Shown here in pieces: positions 48,248 to 59,134 of a stretch of DNA of 64,000 nt (the stretch's first letter is position 1; every line of letters begins with the position of its first letter). Made by a program: the position numbers and the translations under genes. The stretch is from an uncultured Oscillospiraceae bacterium (GTDB taxonomy: Bacteria > Bacillota > Clostridia > Oscillospirales > Oscillospiraceae): the NCBI GenBank assembly GCA_910579775.1, contig CAJTUE010000002.1, positions 248,001 to 312,000 on the forward strand, in the 5' to 3' direction. The notes beneath the pieces are model-generated. The model was given only the letters and a program-made list of their open reading frames with translations. It made no database searches and was not told the DNA's origin.

Positions 48248-48913
48248 ATGGCTCAACCCATTACCCTTGCCCCCTCCATCCTCTCCGCCGACTTTTGCCG
48301 TCTGGGAGCAGATATCGCCGCCGTCTCCTCCGCCGAATGGCTCCATGTGGACGTGATGGATGGCCGCTTCGTGCCCAATCTCACCATCGGCGTTCCGGTA
48401 GTGGAGTCCATCCGCAGGACCACCGATATGTTTCTGGACGTTCACCTGATGATCGAAAAGCCCGTGGACATGGCCGCCGCCTTCGCCAAGGCGGGGGCGG
48501 ACCAGCTCACTGTTCACCTGGAGGCGGACACTCCCCGGGGCATCCGCGCCGCCCTGGATGTAATGAGTGAGCATGATGCAAAAAAAGGCGTGGCCCTGCG
48601 GCCCATCACCAAGGCGGAGGCCATTCTCCCCTATCTCCCCGAGCTGGACGTGGTGGTGGTGATGACGGTGGAGCCGGGCTTTGGCGGGCAGAAGTTTATG
48701 GACGCCCAGCTGGACACCGTCCGGGCCGTGCGTCGGTACATCGACCGGATCAACCCCGCCTGCCGTCTGGAGGTGGACGGCGGCATCGCCGTGGACACCA
48801 TTGCCGCTGCCTATGCCGCAGGGGCGGATACCTTTGTGGCGGGCTCGGCGGTGTTTGGAAAGCCGGACCGGGCCGCCGCCCTGGCCGCCCTGCGAGGTGC
48901 CTGCCATGAGTAA
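48248..48913 (+). CDS. rpe: Ribulose-phosphate 3-epimerase
   Basis: A 221-residue TIM-barrel: LAPSILSADFCRLG, HVDVMDGRFVPNLTIG, DVHLMIEKP, MTVEPGFGGQKF and EVDGGI supply the metal and catalytic residues. It interconverts ribulose 5-phosphate and xylulose 5-phosphate. Its last codons overlap the recR start. Confidence 0.96.
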   Translation: MAQPITLAPSILSADFCRLGADIAAVSSAEWLHVDVMDGRFVPNLTIGVPVVESIRRTTDMFLDVHLMIEKPVDMAAAFAKAGADQLTVHLEADTPRGIRAALDVMSEHDAKKGVALRPITKAEAILPYLPELDVVVVMTVEPGFGGQKFMDAQLDTVRAVRRYIDRINPACRLEVDGGIAVDTIAAAYAAGADTFVAGSAVFGKPDRAAALAALRGACHE

Positions 48914-49514
48914 CGCCGCCTTCCCTCCCGCCCTGGACGCCCTGGTGGAACAGTTCGCCCGTCTCCCCGGCGTGGGCCGCAAGTCCGCCCAGCGGCTGGC
49001 CTTTTTCGTGCTGGGCCTGCCCCAGGGTGAGGTGGCCAATTTTGCCCAGGCCCTGCTGGACGCCAAGGGCCAGATCCACCGCTGCCCCGTCTGCCAGAAC
49101 TTCTCCGAGGGAGGCGGTCCCTGCTCCCTGTGCCAAAGCTCCCGGCGGGACGCCACCACCGTCTGCGTAGTGGCCGAGGCCAAGGACGTGGCCGCCCTGG
49201 AGCGCAGCCAGGAATACCGGGGGCTCTACCACGTCCTCCACGGCGTGATCTCCCCCATGAACCACATCGGCCCCGACGACCTGGCGGTGAAGGAGCTGCT
49301 GGAGCGGGTGTCGGGCGGAACGGTGAAGGAGGTCATTATGGCCACCAACCCGGACACCGAGGGAGAGGCCACTGCTATGTATCTCTCCCGCCTGTTGAAA
49401 CCCTTCGGGGTGACAGTGACCCGGCTGGCCTACGGCGTGCCCGTAGGCGGCCACCTGGAATTTGCCGATGATGCCACCCTCATGCGCGCCCTGGAGGGCC
49501 GCCGGGAGATGTGA
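48906..49514 (+). CDS. recR: Recombination protein RecR
   Basis: A 202-residue protein: helix-hairpin-helix (FARLPGVGRKSAQRLAFFVL), a C4 zinc motif (CPVCQNF...CSLCQ) and a Toprim domain (CVVAEAKDVAALE...GVISPMNHIGPDDL). It loads RecA at gaps with RecF and RecO. The ATG overlaps the rpe stop. Confidence 0.95.
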   Translation: MSNAAFPPALDALVEQFARLPGVGRKSAQRLAFFVLGLPQGEVANFAQALLDAKGQIHRCPVCQNFSEGGGPCSLCQSSRRDATTVCVVAEAKDVAALERSQEYRGLYHVLHGVISPMNHIGPDDLAVKELLERVSGGTVKEVIMATNPDTEGEATAMYLSRLLKPFGVTVTRLAYGVPVGGHLEFADDATLMRALEGRREM

Positions 49515-49530
49515 TATTTTATTAGAAAAC

Positions 49531-49569
49531 AAAAAGCAAGGCAGGTCGTATTGACCTGCCTTGCTTTTT
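49531..49569. terminator. Bidirectional terminator between recR and the cupin gene
   Basis: A 17-bp perfect stem (AAAAAGCAAGGCAGGTC and complement), with A and T runs included. Confidence 0.92.
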
Positions 49570-49581
49570 GCGTTTCGGCTT

Positions 49582-49914
49582 TTACTGGTTCGGCACCACG
49601 GCGAAAAACTCCAATGGTCCGTCGTCGCTGTCATTGATAAGGGCGTGGGAGCGGCCCTTGGGGCAGTAGTGGCAGTCACCGGGCTTCAGCGACTCCTCCC
49701 CATCCTCCACTCTCACCTTGCCCGTGCCCGAGAGGATGTAGATGATCTCGCTGCTGGTCTCGTGGGTGTGGTAGCCGATTGAGCAGCCGGGGTCGAGCAC
49801 GCCGCGGAGGATCTTGCCCAGCTCGTCCACGTACATCTTGGCCCGAAGCGCGCCCTCGCCGCCCAGAAAATTGGGGAAGACGGATTCCTCCATGGTGTTG
49901 AAATCCAAGGTCAT
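49582..49914 (-). CDS. Single-domain cupin protein
   Basis: A 110-residue cupin: LDPGCSIGYHTHETSSEIIYILSGTGKV holds the HxH...E metal site and GDCHYCPKGRSHALIN the second histidine motif. Substrate unknown; such proteins are isomerases, dioxygenase relatives or binding proteins. Downstream of alaS and DUF4250 on the same strand; AGGAGGG precedes the ATG. Confidence 0.85.
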   Translation of the reverse strand: MTLDFNTMEESVFPNFLGGEGALRAKMYVDELGKILRGVLDPGCSIGYHTHETSSEIIYILSGTGKVRVEDGEESLKPGDCHYCPKGRSHALINDSDDGPLEFFAVVPNQ

Positions 49915-50017
49915 AATGGGTCCCTCCTAATCAGATGGAGCGGGAGGGGCAAGCCCCTCCCCTACATTGCCCATGGCAACGTTTGTGCTCGTAGAGGTGG
50001 GCTTGCCCCGCCCGCCC

Positions 50018-50194
50018 CTACGGGCGAAATTGGTTCGTCTTTGGGTCGTAGGCGTAGCCCACCGCCGCCAGGCGTTCCACCAAGGCGGCCTTGTCCTCGT
50101 CCAGGCCGTCGCACAGCGCGTCCAGGCTGGGATATTCGTCCCGCAGTTTGGTGTTGCAGACACTCAGCAGGATGAAGGGGTCCTGGGGCAACAC
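50018..50194 (-). CDS. DUF4250 domain protein (small, GTG start)
   Basis: A 58-residue protein that opens VLPQDPFILLSVCNTKLRDE and continues YPSLDALCDGLDEDKAALVERL ending NQFRP, matching the DUF4250 pattern. The start is GTG at 50194 (or TTG three bases later) with GAGAAGG, itself inside the alaS stop region, upstream. It follows the alaS stop by four bases, so it is the second gene of that transcript. Function unknown. Confidence 0.8.
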   Translation of the reverse strand: MLPQDPFILLSVCNTKLRDEYPSLDALCDGLDEDKAALVERLAAVGYAYDPKTNQFRP

Positions 50195-50198
50195 CTTC

Positions 50199-52871
<2,673 letters not shown>

Positions 52872-52911
52872 CGTAGTTACCTCCATCGTATTCAAAATAG
52901 GTTGAAAACAA

Positions 52912-53076
52912 TAAAAAATCCCTGCCAAGTCCGCAGGGACGAAGCGCGCGCTCCGTGGTACCACCCTGATTTCCTCATGGCAAGGACACTCGACCATCCT
53001 GTAACGGGGATGAAACGTCCGGCTCATCACCGGCGGCTCGGGGTTGGCGGCCCGTCAATGCCTTTTTGCTGATGCT
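52912..53076 (-). promoter_or_regulatory. T-box leader of alaS
   Basis: On the minus strand the conserved T-box sequence AGGGTGGTACCACGGAGC (about 52950-52967) precedes an intrinsic terminator (TCCCTGC stem at 52919-52939, then TTTTTT at 52913-52918). The variable base in the T-box is T, matching an A discriminator as in tRNA-Ala. The upstream part is short, about 110 bases, and I could not place the specifier codon with confidence. Uncharged tRNA should promote read-through into alaS. Confidence 0.88.
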
Positions 53077-53082
53077 TGCTCT

Positions 53083-53110
53083 ATTTTATCAGTTTTCCGC
53101 CGTTTGTCAA
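53083..53110 (-). promoter_or_regulatory. Promoter of alaS
   Basis: TTGACA-16-TAAAAT on the minus strand, directly before the T-box leader. The stretch 53111-53199 beyond it holds only an imperfect GC hairpin at 53165-53192 (GGACCGCCG and complement) that may end the upstream membrane-protein transcript. Confidence 0.75.
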
Positions 53111-53199
53111 GGGCTTTTCCCAAAGCGAACGGCGCGCCGCGGCTCTATGTCCGACACCTTCTGCATGCGGACCGCCGTCCTCGGCGGTCCGCCCTTCCC

Positions 53200-53661
53200 T
53201 TACATCCTCCGCTCTAACATACAACTGGTGGCCACAAAGGTGAGGACAAAGAGGACGATCAGCCCCATCACCGCCCGGAAGGCCGCCACGCTGAAAGGCA
53301 GCACCACAAACAGCAGAGCCGCCCCGGTGAAGAAGGTCACCGCCCCCGCAATCTCAAAGCTCTTGTGGATAATGGTCTGAGACCGCTCGTCGGTGTCCTT
53401 CACCTTGGCCTTTTGGTAAGCCTTCGGGTTGTGGAGGAGATACGTGCAACGAATCAACAGGATCAACGCCCCTGCCGTGATCCCCGACGCGCCTCCAATA
53501 TAAAAGCCCCGGGCAAAGTCCTCCAGGCCGCTGCCCGGAACCAATGTAAAATAGCAAACGATGCCCACGATCCCCACCAGCAGCAGGCCAATGGCCGCCA
53601 AACACTGGTTCTTCAGCTGCCGGGTATAGTCCTTCCCGCCGATCAGTTTGATAAGCGCCAT
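53200..53661 (-). CDS. Membrane protein paired with an HTH regulator
   Basis: A 153-residue protein with four hydrophobic segments in two pairs and a short charged N-terminus (MALIKLIGGKDYTRQLKNQCLAA). The ATG at 53661 is chosen because GAGGAGG is nine bases upstream; an ATG directly abutting that site is unlikely. The preceding small HTH gene ends two bases earlier, a frequent Firmicutes pairing of an XRE repressor with a DUF2178/DUF3796-like membrane protein. Function unknown. Confidence 0.75.
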   Translation of the reverse strand: MALIKLIGGKDYTRQLKNQCLAAIGLLLVGIVGIVCYFTLVPGSGLEDFARGFYIGGASGITAGALILLIRCTYLLHNPKAYQKAKVKDTDERSQTIIHKSFEIAGAVTFFTGAALLFVVLPFSVAAFRAVMGLIVLFVLTFVATSCMLERRM

Positions 53662-53662
53662 G

Positions 53663-53863
53663 TCATTCATCCTCCTCAAAGATAAACAGCGCCTCAATAC
53701 TTGTGCCGAAATACTTTGCCAGCTTGTGGGCCAGGGCCAGGGAGGCATTGTAGCGGCCGCCCTCCAGGGAGATGATAGTCTGCCGCGTCACCTCCACCGC
53801 CTCGGCCAGCTCCGCCTGGGAAAGCCCCCTCTCTTTTCGGAGGGCGGCAATGCGATTGTCCAA
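53663..53863 (-). CDS. XRE family HTH transcriptional regulator
   Basis: A 66-residue Cro/CI-type repressor: RIAALRKERGLSQAELAEAVEVTRQTIISLEGGRYNASLALAHKLA (HTH at about 11-50) and a short acidic tail. The start is TTG at 53863 with AAGGAGGAG six bases upstream; no ATG fits. It is likely autoregulated through the inverted repeat flanking its promoter. Confidence 0.88.
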   Translation of the reverse strand: MDNRIAALRKERGLSQAELAEAVEVTRQTIISLEGGRYNASLALAHKLAKYFGTSIEALFIFEEDE

Positions 53864-53880
53864 GGAAACTCCTCCTTGTA

Positions 53881-53952
53881 AATATGTAAAGTGCGCTTTA
53901 CACCCGTAGGATAACACAGCTTCCCGCAGATGTCAAGCGCACTTTACATATT
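53881..53952. promoter_or_regulatory. Paired operator flanking the promoter of the HTH gene
   Basis: An 18-base sequence at 53881-53898 (AATATGTAAAGTGCGCTT) recurs as an exact inverted copy at 53935-53952. The first copy is also part of a local palindrome, TGTAAAG-TGCG-CTTTACA, at 53885-53902. The pair brackets a TTGACA-17-TATCCT promoter at 53908-53936 on the minus strand, with the second copy overlapping the -35 box. Binding by the adjacent HTH repressor is inferred. Confidence 0.75.
53908..53936 (-). promoter_or_regulatory. Promoter of the HTH regulator and membrane protein
   Basis: TTGACA-17-TATCCT, minus strand, about 45 bases before the TTG start and lying between two inverted operator copies. 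Confidence 0.75.
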
Positions 53953-53965
53953 TCTCTGAAATTTT

Positions 53966-55465
53966 TTAGCGGTGCTTTCTGACGCCTAACCTTCTTAAGA
54001 CAACCCCCGCTTTTTTCCGAAGATATCGCCGCTTCTCCATGCGTTTTGCCTTTTCGTAGAGGGTGTCGATGTCGCCGGCATAAGCTCCCGGCGCGTCCTC
54101 CCATTCCAAGCAGCGGCGGCGCAGGCGTGGAAACTGCCAGAGATAGGTCAGCGCATACCATCGTCGGCTCTCCTCATCCCCCTGCTCGTGCCAGTAGGTG
54201 GAGAACTGCTCTGCCATGGGGGCGTACAAGGTCGCCTCCATGTCCGCCGCCGTCACAAAGCCCCCCTCCACCGCCATGGGCACGATGTCGGTGGCGGGCA
54301 AAAAGTTGAGACCGTGCATTTGCAGCTCATAGTGTCCGGGAATGCCCTTCACCAGCTCGTAAGTCTCCCGCATAGTGTCCGCTGTCTCAAAGGGATGAAG
54401 GAGCATGAAGTCATAGCTGGCCCAGAACACCCCCGACTCCGCGATCACCCGGGTCGCCCGGGCCACATCCTCGTTGGTCTCGTAGCGGTGGAAGATATCC
54501 TTTCGGATATAAGGTGAGCCGGACTGGATCCCCATGATGACCTCTACCAGTCCCGCGTCCTTTAAGGTCTTCAACATAGGCCCGTCCACTATTTTGGGAT
54601 GGGTCCAGATGCTGAAGGGCAAACCGATGCGTTGCTTGTAGGCGGCGGCAAATTCCTCCACCCAGCCCGGCGTATTGGGAAATATTTCATCGTAAAAGTG
54701 GACAAACACCAGCCGTTTACACTGTCTCCGGGCTTCCTCCAGCTCCGCCATCACGCTGTCCACCGAGCGGAAGCGGATGGGCTTGCTTCCCGCAGGATAG
54801 AGCCGCCGCAGGTTTTGGCAGGCACAGTAGGAGCAGGTAAAGGGACATCCCCGGGAGGCGATGACCTCGTAGCTCAGCGTATCTAACTGAGGGTCGCCGG
54901 GGACACAGCGGTCTTCGTCAATCAAATAGGCGTTTGGACTATTCACCGTGGGCTGCCCGTATACATCCAGGTCTTCCTCCAAAGGTGCGATGGGATTGCA
55001 GTGGGCCCCGCCTCCTTCCAGATAGCAGAGGTTGTCCAGTACACGGGGATCTCCCCCGCTTTTCAGTGTTTCCGCCAGAGCTACAATGGACTTTTCCCCA
55101 TCCAGCCGCAGCACATAGTCCGCTCCCAGGGTCAGCAGACGCTTTGGCTCCAGCGACGCGTATGCCCCGCCGCACGCCACCGTCTCTCCCGCCCCTTTCA
55201 GGGCGCGGATCACCTGCTCCACCGTCTCCAAATACATGGAGCTCATTACCGACAGCCCTACAAACACCGGCCTCTCCCGCTCCACCAGCTTGGTGAGCAG
55301 CTCCAACTCCCGGGCCGTGGCGGGGGACGGCGCGCGGGAGTTGAACCGCTTGAAATACACCGTGGCCACATTCCATCCCGCGGCGCGCAGGGCGGTCTCC
55401 AGATACCGCACCCCCAGCGCCTTCACATTATAAAACGCCACCAGCACCACCGTTTTGCTTCGCAA
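53966..55465 (-). CDS. B12-binding domain radical SAM protein
   Basis: A 499-residue protein: an N-terminal cobalamin-binding-like domain (about 1-140; the DxHxxG motif is not obvious) with GLSVMSSMYLETVEQVI and ACGGAYASLEPKRLL, then a radical SAM domain with the CxxxCxxC motif CPFTCSYCAC near residue 215. A TTG start at 55465 (LRSKTVVLVAFYNV) is proposed because an AGGGGG lies upstream and the longer frame is antisense to the HIT gene. Relatives modify peptides, lipids or cofactors; the substrate is unknown. Confidence 0.75.
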   Translation of the reverse strand: MRSKTVVLVAFYNVKALGVRYLETALRAAGWNVATVYFKRFNSRAPSPATARELELLTKLVERERPVFVGLSVMSSMYLETVEQVIRALKGAGETVACGGAYASLEPKRLLTLGADYVLRLDGEKSIVALAETLKSGGDPRVLDNLCYLEGGGAHCNPIAPLEEDLDVYGQPTVNSPNAYLIDEDRCVPGDPQLDTLSYEVIASRGCPFTCSYCACQNLRRLYPAGSKPIRFRSVDSVMAELEEARRQCKRLVFVHFYDEIFPNTPGWVEEFAAAYKQRIGLPFSIWTHPKIVDGPMLKTLKDAGLVEVIMGIQSGSPYIRKDIFHRYETNEDVARATRVIAESGVFWASYDFMLLHPFETADTMRETYELVKGIPGHYELQMHGLNFLPATDIVPMAVEGGFVTAADMEATLYAPMAEQFSTYWHEQGDEESRRWYALTYLWQFPRLRRRCLEWEDAPGAYAGDIDTLYEKAKRMEKRRYLRKKAGVVLRRLGVRKHR

Positions 55466-55530
55466 ACTCCATCGCCCCCTGCCGTTTTCCCAATTCTTGC
55501 CGGGGCCGTGGTGGTTTATACGAGTTCGTC

Positions 55531-55559
55531 TGGACAAGTCGGGAAAAAGCTGATATACT
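55531..55559 (+). promoter_or_regulatory. Promoter of the HIT gene
   Basis: TGGACA-17-TATACT, 27 bases before the ATG, divergent from the radical SAM gene. Confidence 0.7.
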
Positions 55560-55585
55560 GGTCCCATCCGAAGGGAGGTCATGTT

Positions 55586-55924
55586 ATGTCCGATTGTCTC
55601 TTTTGTAAGATCGCTGCCGGGGACATCCCATCCAAGAAGGTGTACGAGGACGAGGTGTGCTACGCCTTTTACGACATCGATCCCCAGGCTCCCACCCACT
55701 TCCTGGTCATCCCCAAGGCCCACATCCCATCCTGCGGGGCGGTGACCGGGGAAAACTCCGCGGCGGTGGCCCATATCTTCGAGGTCATCGCCAAGGTGAC
55801 GCAAGAGCTTGGTCTTACCGACTTCCGGGTGGTGTCCAACTGTGGCCCCCAGGCGGGCCAGAGCGTCCCCCATCTCCATTTTCACGTCCTCTCCGGCCGT
55901 GACATGACTTGGCCTCCGGGCTGA
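55586..55924 (+). CDS. HIT family nucleotide hydrolase (HinT-like)
   Basis: A 112-residue protein: CLFCKIAAGDIPSKKVYEDE start, HFLVIPKAHI, and the catalytic HLHFHVLSG histidine triad. HinT-type enzymes hydrolyse aminoacyl-AMP and nucleoside phosphoramidates. GGGAGGT precedes the ATG at 55586; another ATG at 55581 is out of frame. Confidence 0.95.
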   Translation: MSDCLFCKIAAGDIPSKKVYEDEVCYAFYDIDPQAPTHFLVIPKAHIPSCGAVTGENSAAVAHIFEVIAKVTQELGLTDFRVVSNCGPQAGQSVPHLHFHVLSGRDMTWPPG

Positions 55925-55933
55925 TATACACAC

Positions 55934-55968
55934 AAAAAGAGCGGCAAGGGTGCTTGCCGCTCTTTTTT
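55934..55968. terminator. Terminator after the HIT gene
   Basis: A 14-bp perfect stem (AAAAGAGCGGCAAG and complement) then T-run; A-run on the other side makes it potentially bidirectional. Confidence 0.9.
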
Positions 55969-56044
55969 GCATCTCCCCGCTTTTCAACCGTGGTTTTTTG
56001 TGGTAAGATATAGGTCATAAGATCAAGATCAAGGGGGTCTTCCC

Positions 56045-56590
56045 ATGGAGCTCACCGAAAAAACCTTAGACAGCCGCCGGGTCTTTAACGGACGTCTTCT
56101 CCATCTGGACGTCGATACCATCCGGCTGCCCGACGGCGGCGAGGCCGTCCGGGAGGTGGTCCGCCACCCCGGCGGGGTGTGCGTTCTGCCCCTCCATGAC
56201 GACGGCACCGTCAGCGTGGTGCGGCAGTTCCGTTATCCCTATAAAGAGGTCACTACCGAGCTGCCCGCGGGCAAGCTGGAGCCGGGAGAGTACCCGGACG
56301 AGGCCATCCGCCGGGAGCTCTCCGAGGAGGCGGGGCTCACCGCCAACACCTGGCGCAAACTGGGGGTCTTCTACCCCACCCCGGGCTACACCGACGAGGT
56401 GCTCCACCTCTATTTTGCCCGCGACCTCTCTCAAGGTGAGTGCCACCCCGACGACGATGAATTCATCGCCCCGGAGCGCGTCCCCCTGGATGAGCTGGTG
56501 GATCAGGCCATGAGCGGCGCGCTGAAGGACGGCAAGACCATCGCCCTCATTTTGATGGTCCGGCGGCTCCTGGACCAAGAGAACGGGTAA
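56045..56590 (+). CDS. Nudix hydrolase, ADP-ribose pyrophosphatase-like
   Basis: A 181-residue protein with an intact Nudix box GKLEPGEYPDEAIRRELSEEAGL (about 75-97) and the upstream VVRQFRYP and downstream YPTPGYTDEVLHLYFA segments seen in ADP-ribose pyrophosphatases. It directly precedes walR (13-base gap) and may share its transcript. Confidence 0.9.
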   Translation: MELTEKTLDSRRVFNGRLLHLDVDTIRLPDGGEAVREVVRHPGGVCVLPLHDDGTVSVVRQFRYPYKEVTTELPAGKLEPGEYPDEAIRRELSEEAGLTANTWRKLGVFYPTPGYTDEVLHLYFARDLSQGECHPDDDEFIAPERVPLDELVDQAMSGALKDGKTIALILMVRRLLDQENG

Positions 56591-56603
56591 GGAGGACACA
56601 GCT

Positions 56604-57320
56604 ATGCCCATGGAAAAGACCGTTCTGGTGGTAGAGGACGAGGCCAACATCGTCACCATTCTCACCATCAACCTGGAAAAGGAAGGCTACCGCGTCCTCT
56701 CCGCCTATGACGGACAGGCCGGGCTGGAGCTGGCCCGGCGGGAAAAACCGGACCTCATTCTCCTGGATCTGATGCTCCCGAAGCTCAACGGCTTTGAGGT
56801 CTGCCGCACCCTGCGGGACGGCGGGGATACCGTGCCCATCCTTATGCTCACCGCCCGGGAGGAGGAGAGCGACAAGGTCAAGGGCCTGGAGCTGGGCGCG
56901 GACGACTATATCACCAAGCCCTTCTCCATGCGCGAGCTGCTGGCCCGGGTCAAGAGCAACATCCGACGAGTGGCCATGCCGCCCCGTCTTGACGCCGGGG
57001 CCGATCTGGTGACTTTGGGCCGTCTGCGGCTGGACAACGAGACCGCCACCGCCTACAAGGACGGCGAGCCTCTGGAGCTGTCCCAGCGGGAATATGAGCT
57101 CCTATCCTTCCTGACCACCCATCCCGACAAGGTTTTTTCCCGGGAAGAGCTGATGGAGCACGTTTGGAATTACGAGGGCTATGTAGGCGACGTGCGGGGG
57201 GTGGATGTAGCGGTTCGGCGGCTGCGGGAAAAGCTGGAGGACGACCCGGCCACCCCCCGCTTTGTCGTCACCCGCCGGGGACTGGGCTACTATTTCAGCT
57301 CCCACCCGGACGAAAAATAA
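56604..57320 (+). CDS. walR: Response regulator WalR (OmpR/PhoB family)
   Basis: A 238-residue regulator: receiver domain with VVEDEANI, phospho-acceptor Asp in LILLDLMLPKLNG (about residue 53), T in MLTAREEESDK and K in DDYITKPFS; C-terminal winged helix (LSQREYELLSFLTTHPDKVFSREELMEHVWN). The following HK, YycH- and YycI-like genes and walJ identify it as the cell-wall homeostasis regulator. AAGGAGG precedes the ATG. Confidence 0.93.
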   Translation: MPMEKTVLVVEDEANIVTILTINLEKEGYRVLSAYDGQAGLELARREKPDLILLDLMLPKLNGFEVCRTLRDGGDTVPILMLTAREEESDKVKGLELGADDYITKPFSMRELLARVKSNIRRVAMPPRLDAGADLVTLGRLRLDNETATAYKDGEPLELSQREYELLSFLTTHPDKVFSREELMEHVWNYEGYVGDVRGVDVAVRRLREKLEDDPATPRFVVTRRGLGYYFSSHPDEK

Positions 57321-57358
57321 CAGATGATATTACACAGAGGGACAGGAGGTGACGGTGT

Positions 57359-59134
57359 ATGTTTCGCTCGCTCCATATGAAGCTGGTGCTCATCATGGTG
57401 CTGCTCATCGTGGCGCTGATGACGGTGGTAGGCGCGTTCCTGATGAACTCCGTCACCGTGTTTTATCTGGACGAATTCTACTCCGACATGTCCACCGTTC
57501 TCACCGATGAACAGTTTGTCCGTGACGTGACCACCGCGGAGGAGGGAGAGACCAATTCCCCCGAAAAGATCCAGGCCATCCTCCGCAGCTATGTGGGTCC
57601 TCTGGGCGTAGACAGCCGCACCCGCAACTACTATGTTCTGGATGGGGAGACCGCCGCCTGCCTCGCCACCTCTGATGACACCGGCCGCCAGCTGGATGTC
57701 ACCCCCAATCTCTCCTCCGCCCTCCAGGGCAAGGAGGGCTATGCCAGCGATCCCGGCGCCTCTTATATGGATGTGGCGGTCCCCATTCAGCGAGGCGGCG
57801 CGGGTTACATCATCTATCTCTATGACAACCGCCAGACCTCCCAGCAGCTCAGCGACCAGCTGTTCACCCTCATTCTGGAGGCGCTGGTGTTCGGTCTGGC
57901 CATCTCGGTGCTCCTCTCCTTCCTCCTGTCCAAAACCATGATCGGCCCCATCGAGCGGCTCACCGACGGCGTGCGTCAGGTGGCCGCGGGGGACTTTTCC
58001 AGGAAAATCGAGGTGGGCTCCAAGGACGAGATCGGCGTACTCACCGAGAACTTCAACGTCATGGCCCGCCAGCTGCGGGACACTCTGGCCCAGGTGGAAA
58101 ACGAGCGCAACAAGCTGGACACCCTCTTCCTCCACATGACCGACGGTGTGGTCGCCTTTTCCCACCGCGGCGCGGTCATCCACGCCAACCCCGCCGCAGG
58201 CCGGCTCCTGGGTCTTCCGGTGGACGCTACCACCACCTACGACGATCTGTTTGCCGACGTGGCTCCCTTCTACGACGTGCTCTCCATGGACAAGGCCCCC
58301 GGTTACCTCACCGGTAGCCGGAAGATGGAGGACCGCTTCCTTGAGCTGACCCTAGCCCCCTTTGACAAGGAGAGCCCGGACAGCGGCGTGCTGGTGGTGC
58401 TCCACGACGTCACCGCCCAACGCCGGGACGAGGAAATGCGCAAGGAGTTTGTGGCCAACGTCTCCCACGAGCTGCGCACCCCACTGACCAACATCCGCGC
58501 CTACGCCGAGACCCTGGCCGACAGCGGAAACGAGCTGCCTGAAAAGACCCGCAACGGCTTTTTCACCATCATCCTCAACGAAACCGACCGCATGACCCAC
58601 ATCGTTCAGGACCTGCTGACCCTCTCCCGCTTTGACTCCGGCCGGGGTGAGCTGACCTTCGCCCCCTTCTCCTTCTTAGCCGCCACCGAACAGGTCTGCC
58701 AGGCGGTGAAGCTGGAGGCGGAGCGCCACAACCACACTCTCACCCTCCGCTGCCCCAAGCGCCTGCCCGATGTGGTGGGCGACCGGGACCGGGTGGTGCA
58801 GGTGATGATGAACATCGTCTCCAACTCCATCAAATACACCCCCGACGGCGGCCACATCGACATGAAGGTGGGTCGAACCGATACCTCTGTCTGGCTGGAG
58901 GTAGACGACGACGGCATCGGCATCCCCGCCCCCGACCGGGAACGTATCTTTGAGCGCTTTTACCGGGTGGACAAGGCCCGCTCCCGCCAGTCCGGCGGCA
59001 CCGGGCTTGGCCTTTCCATCGCCAAGGAGATCGTAGACCGCCACCACGGCGTGCTCCAGCTGGTGGACAAGGACGGCCCCGGTCTGCGCATCCGTCTGGA
59101 GCTGCCCATCGGAGGGCCCGGCCATGAAGGGTAA
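57359..59134 (+). CDS. walK: Sensor histidine kinase WalK
   Basis: A 591-residue kinase: two membrane helices (about 10-32 and 176-198) bracketing an extracellular sensor domain, then HAMP, a PAS domain (about 250-350), the H-box NVSHELRTPLTNIRAYAETL and the ATPase with NIVSNSIKYTP and GGTGLGLSIAKEIV. It senses envelope signals and phosphorylates WalR. AGGAGGTG precedes the ATG. It overlaps yycH by 11 bases. Confidence 0.95.
   Translation: MFRSLHMKLVLIMVLLIVALMTVVGAFLMNSVTVFYLDEFYSDMSTVLTDEQFVRDVTTAEEGETNSPEKIQAILRSYVGPLGVDSRTRNYYVLDGETAACLATSDDTGRQLDVTPNLSSALQGKEGYASDPGASYMDVAVPIQRGGAGYIIYLYDNRQTSQQLSDQLFTLILEALVFGLAISVLLSFLLSKTMIGPIERLTDGVRQVAAGDFSRKIEVGSKDEIGVLTENFNVMARQLRDTLAQVENERNKLDTLFLHMTDGVVAFSHRGAVIHANPAAGRLLGLPVDATTTYDDLFADVAPFYDVLSMDKAPGYLTGSRKMEDRFLELTLAPFDKESPDSGVLVVLHDVTAQRRDEEMRKEFVANVSHELRTPLTNIRAYAETLADSGNELPEKTRNGFFTIILNETDRMTHIVQDLLTLSRFDSGRGELTFAPFSFLAATEQVCQAVKLEAERHNHTLTLRCPKRLPDVVGDRDRVVQVMMNIVSNSIKYTPDGGHIDMKVGRTDTSVWLEVDDDGIGIPAPDRERIFERFYRVDKARSRQSGGTGLGLSIAKEIVDRHHGVLQLVDKDGPGLRIRLELPIGGPGHEG

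Noticed and set aside
52872..53030. A 53-residue extension of AlaRS
   Set aside because: It would be translated from the T-box and terminator; the family start with GGAGGT is at 52871.
53165..53192. A rho-independent terminator after the membrane-protein gene
   Set aside because: The GC stem is clear but there is no T-run on the minus strand, so I only mention it in the alaS promoter entry.
55466..55987. N-terminal extension of the radical SAM gene to 673 residues
   Set aside because: The extension is antisense to the conserved HIT gene and its terminator, and resembles no domain; a TTG start at 55465 is more sensible.
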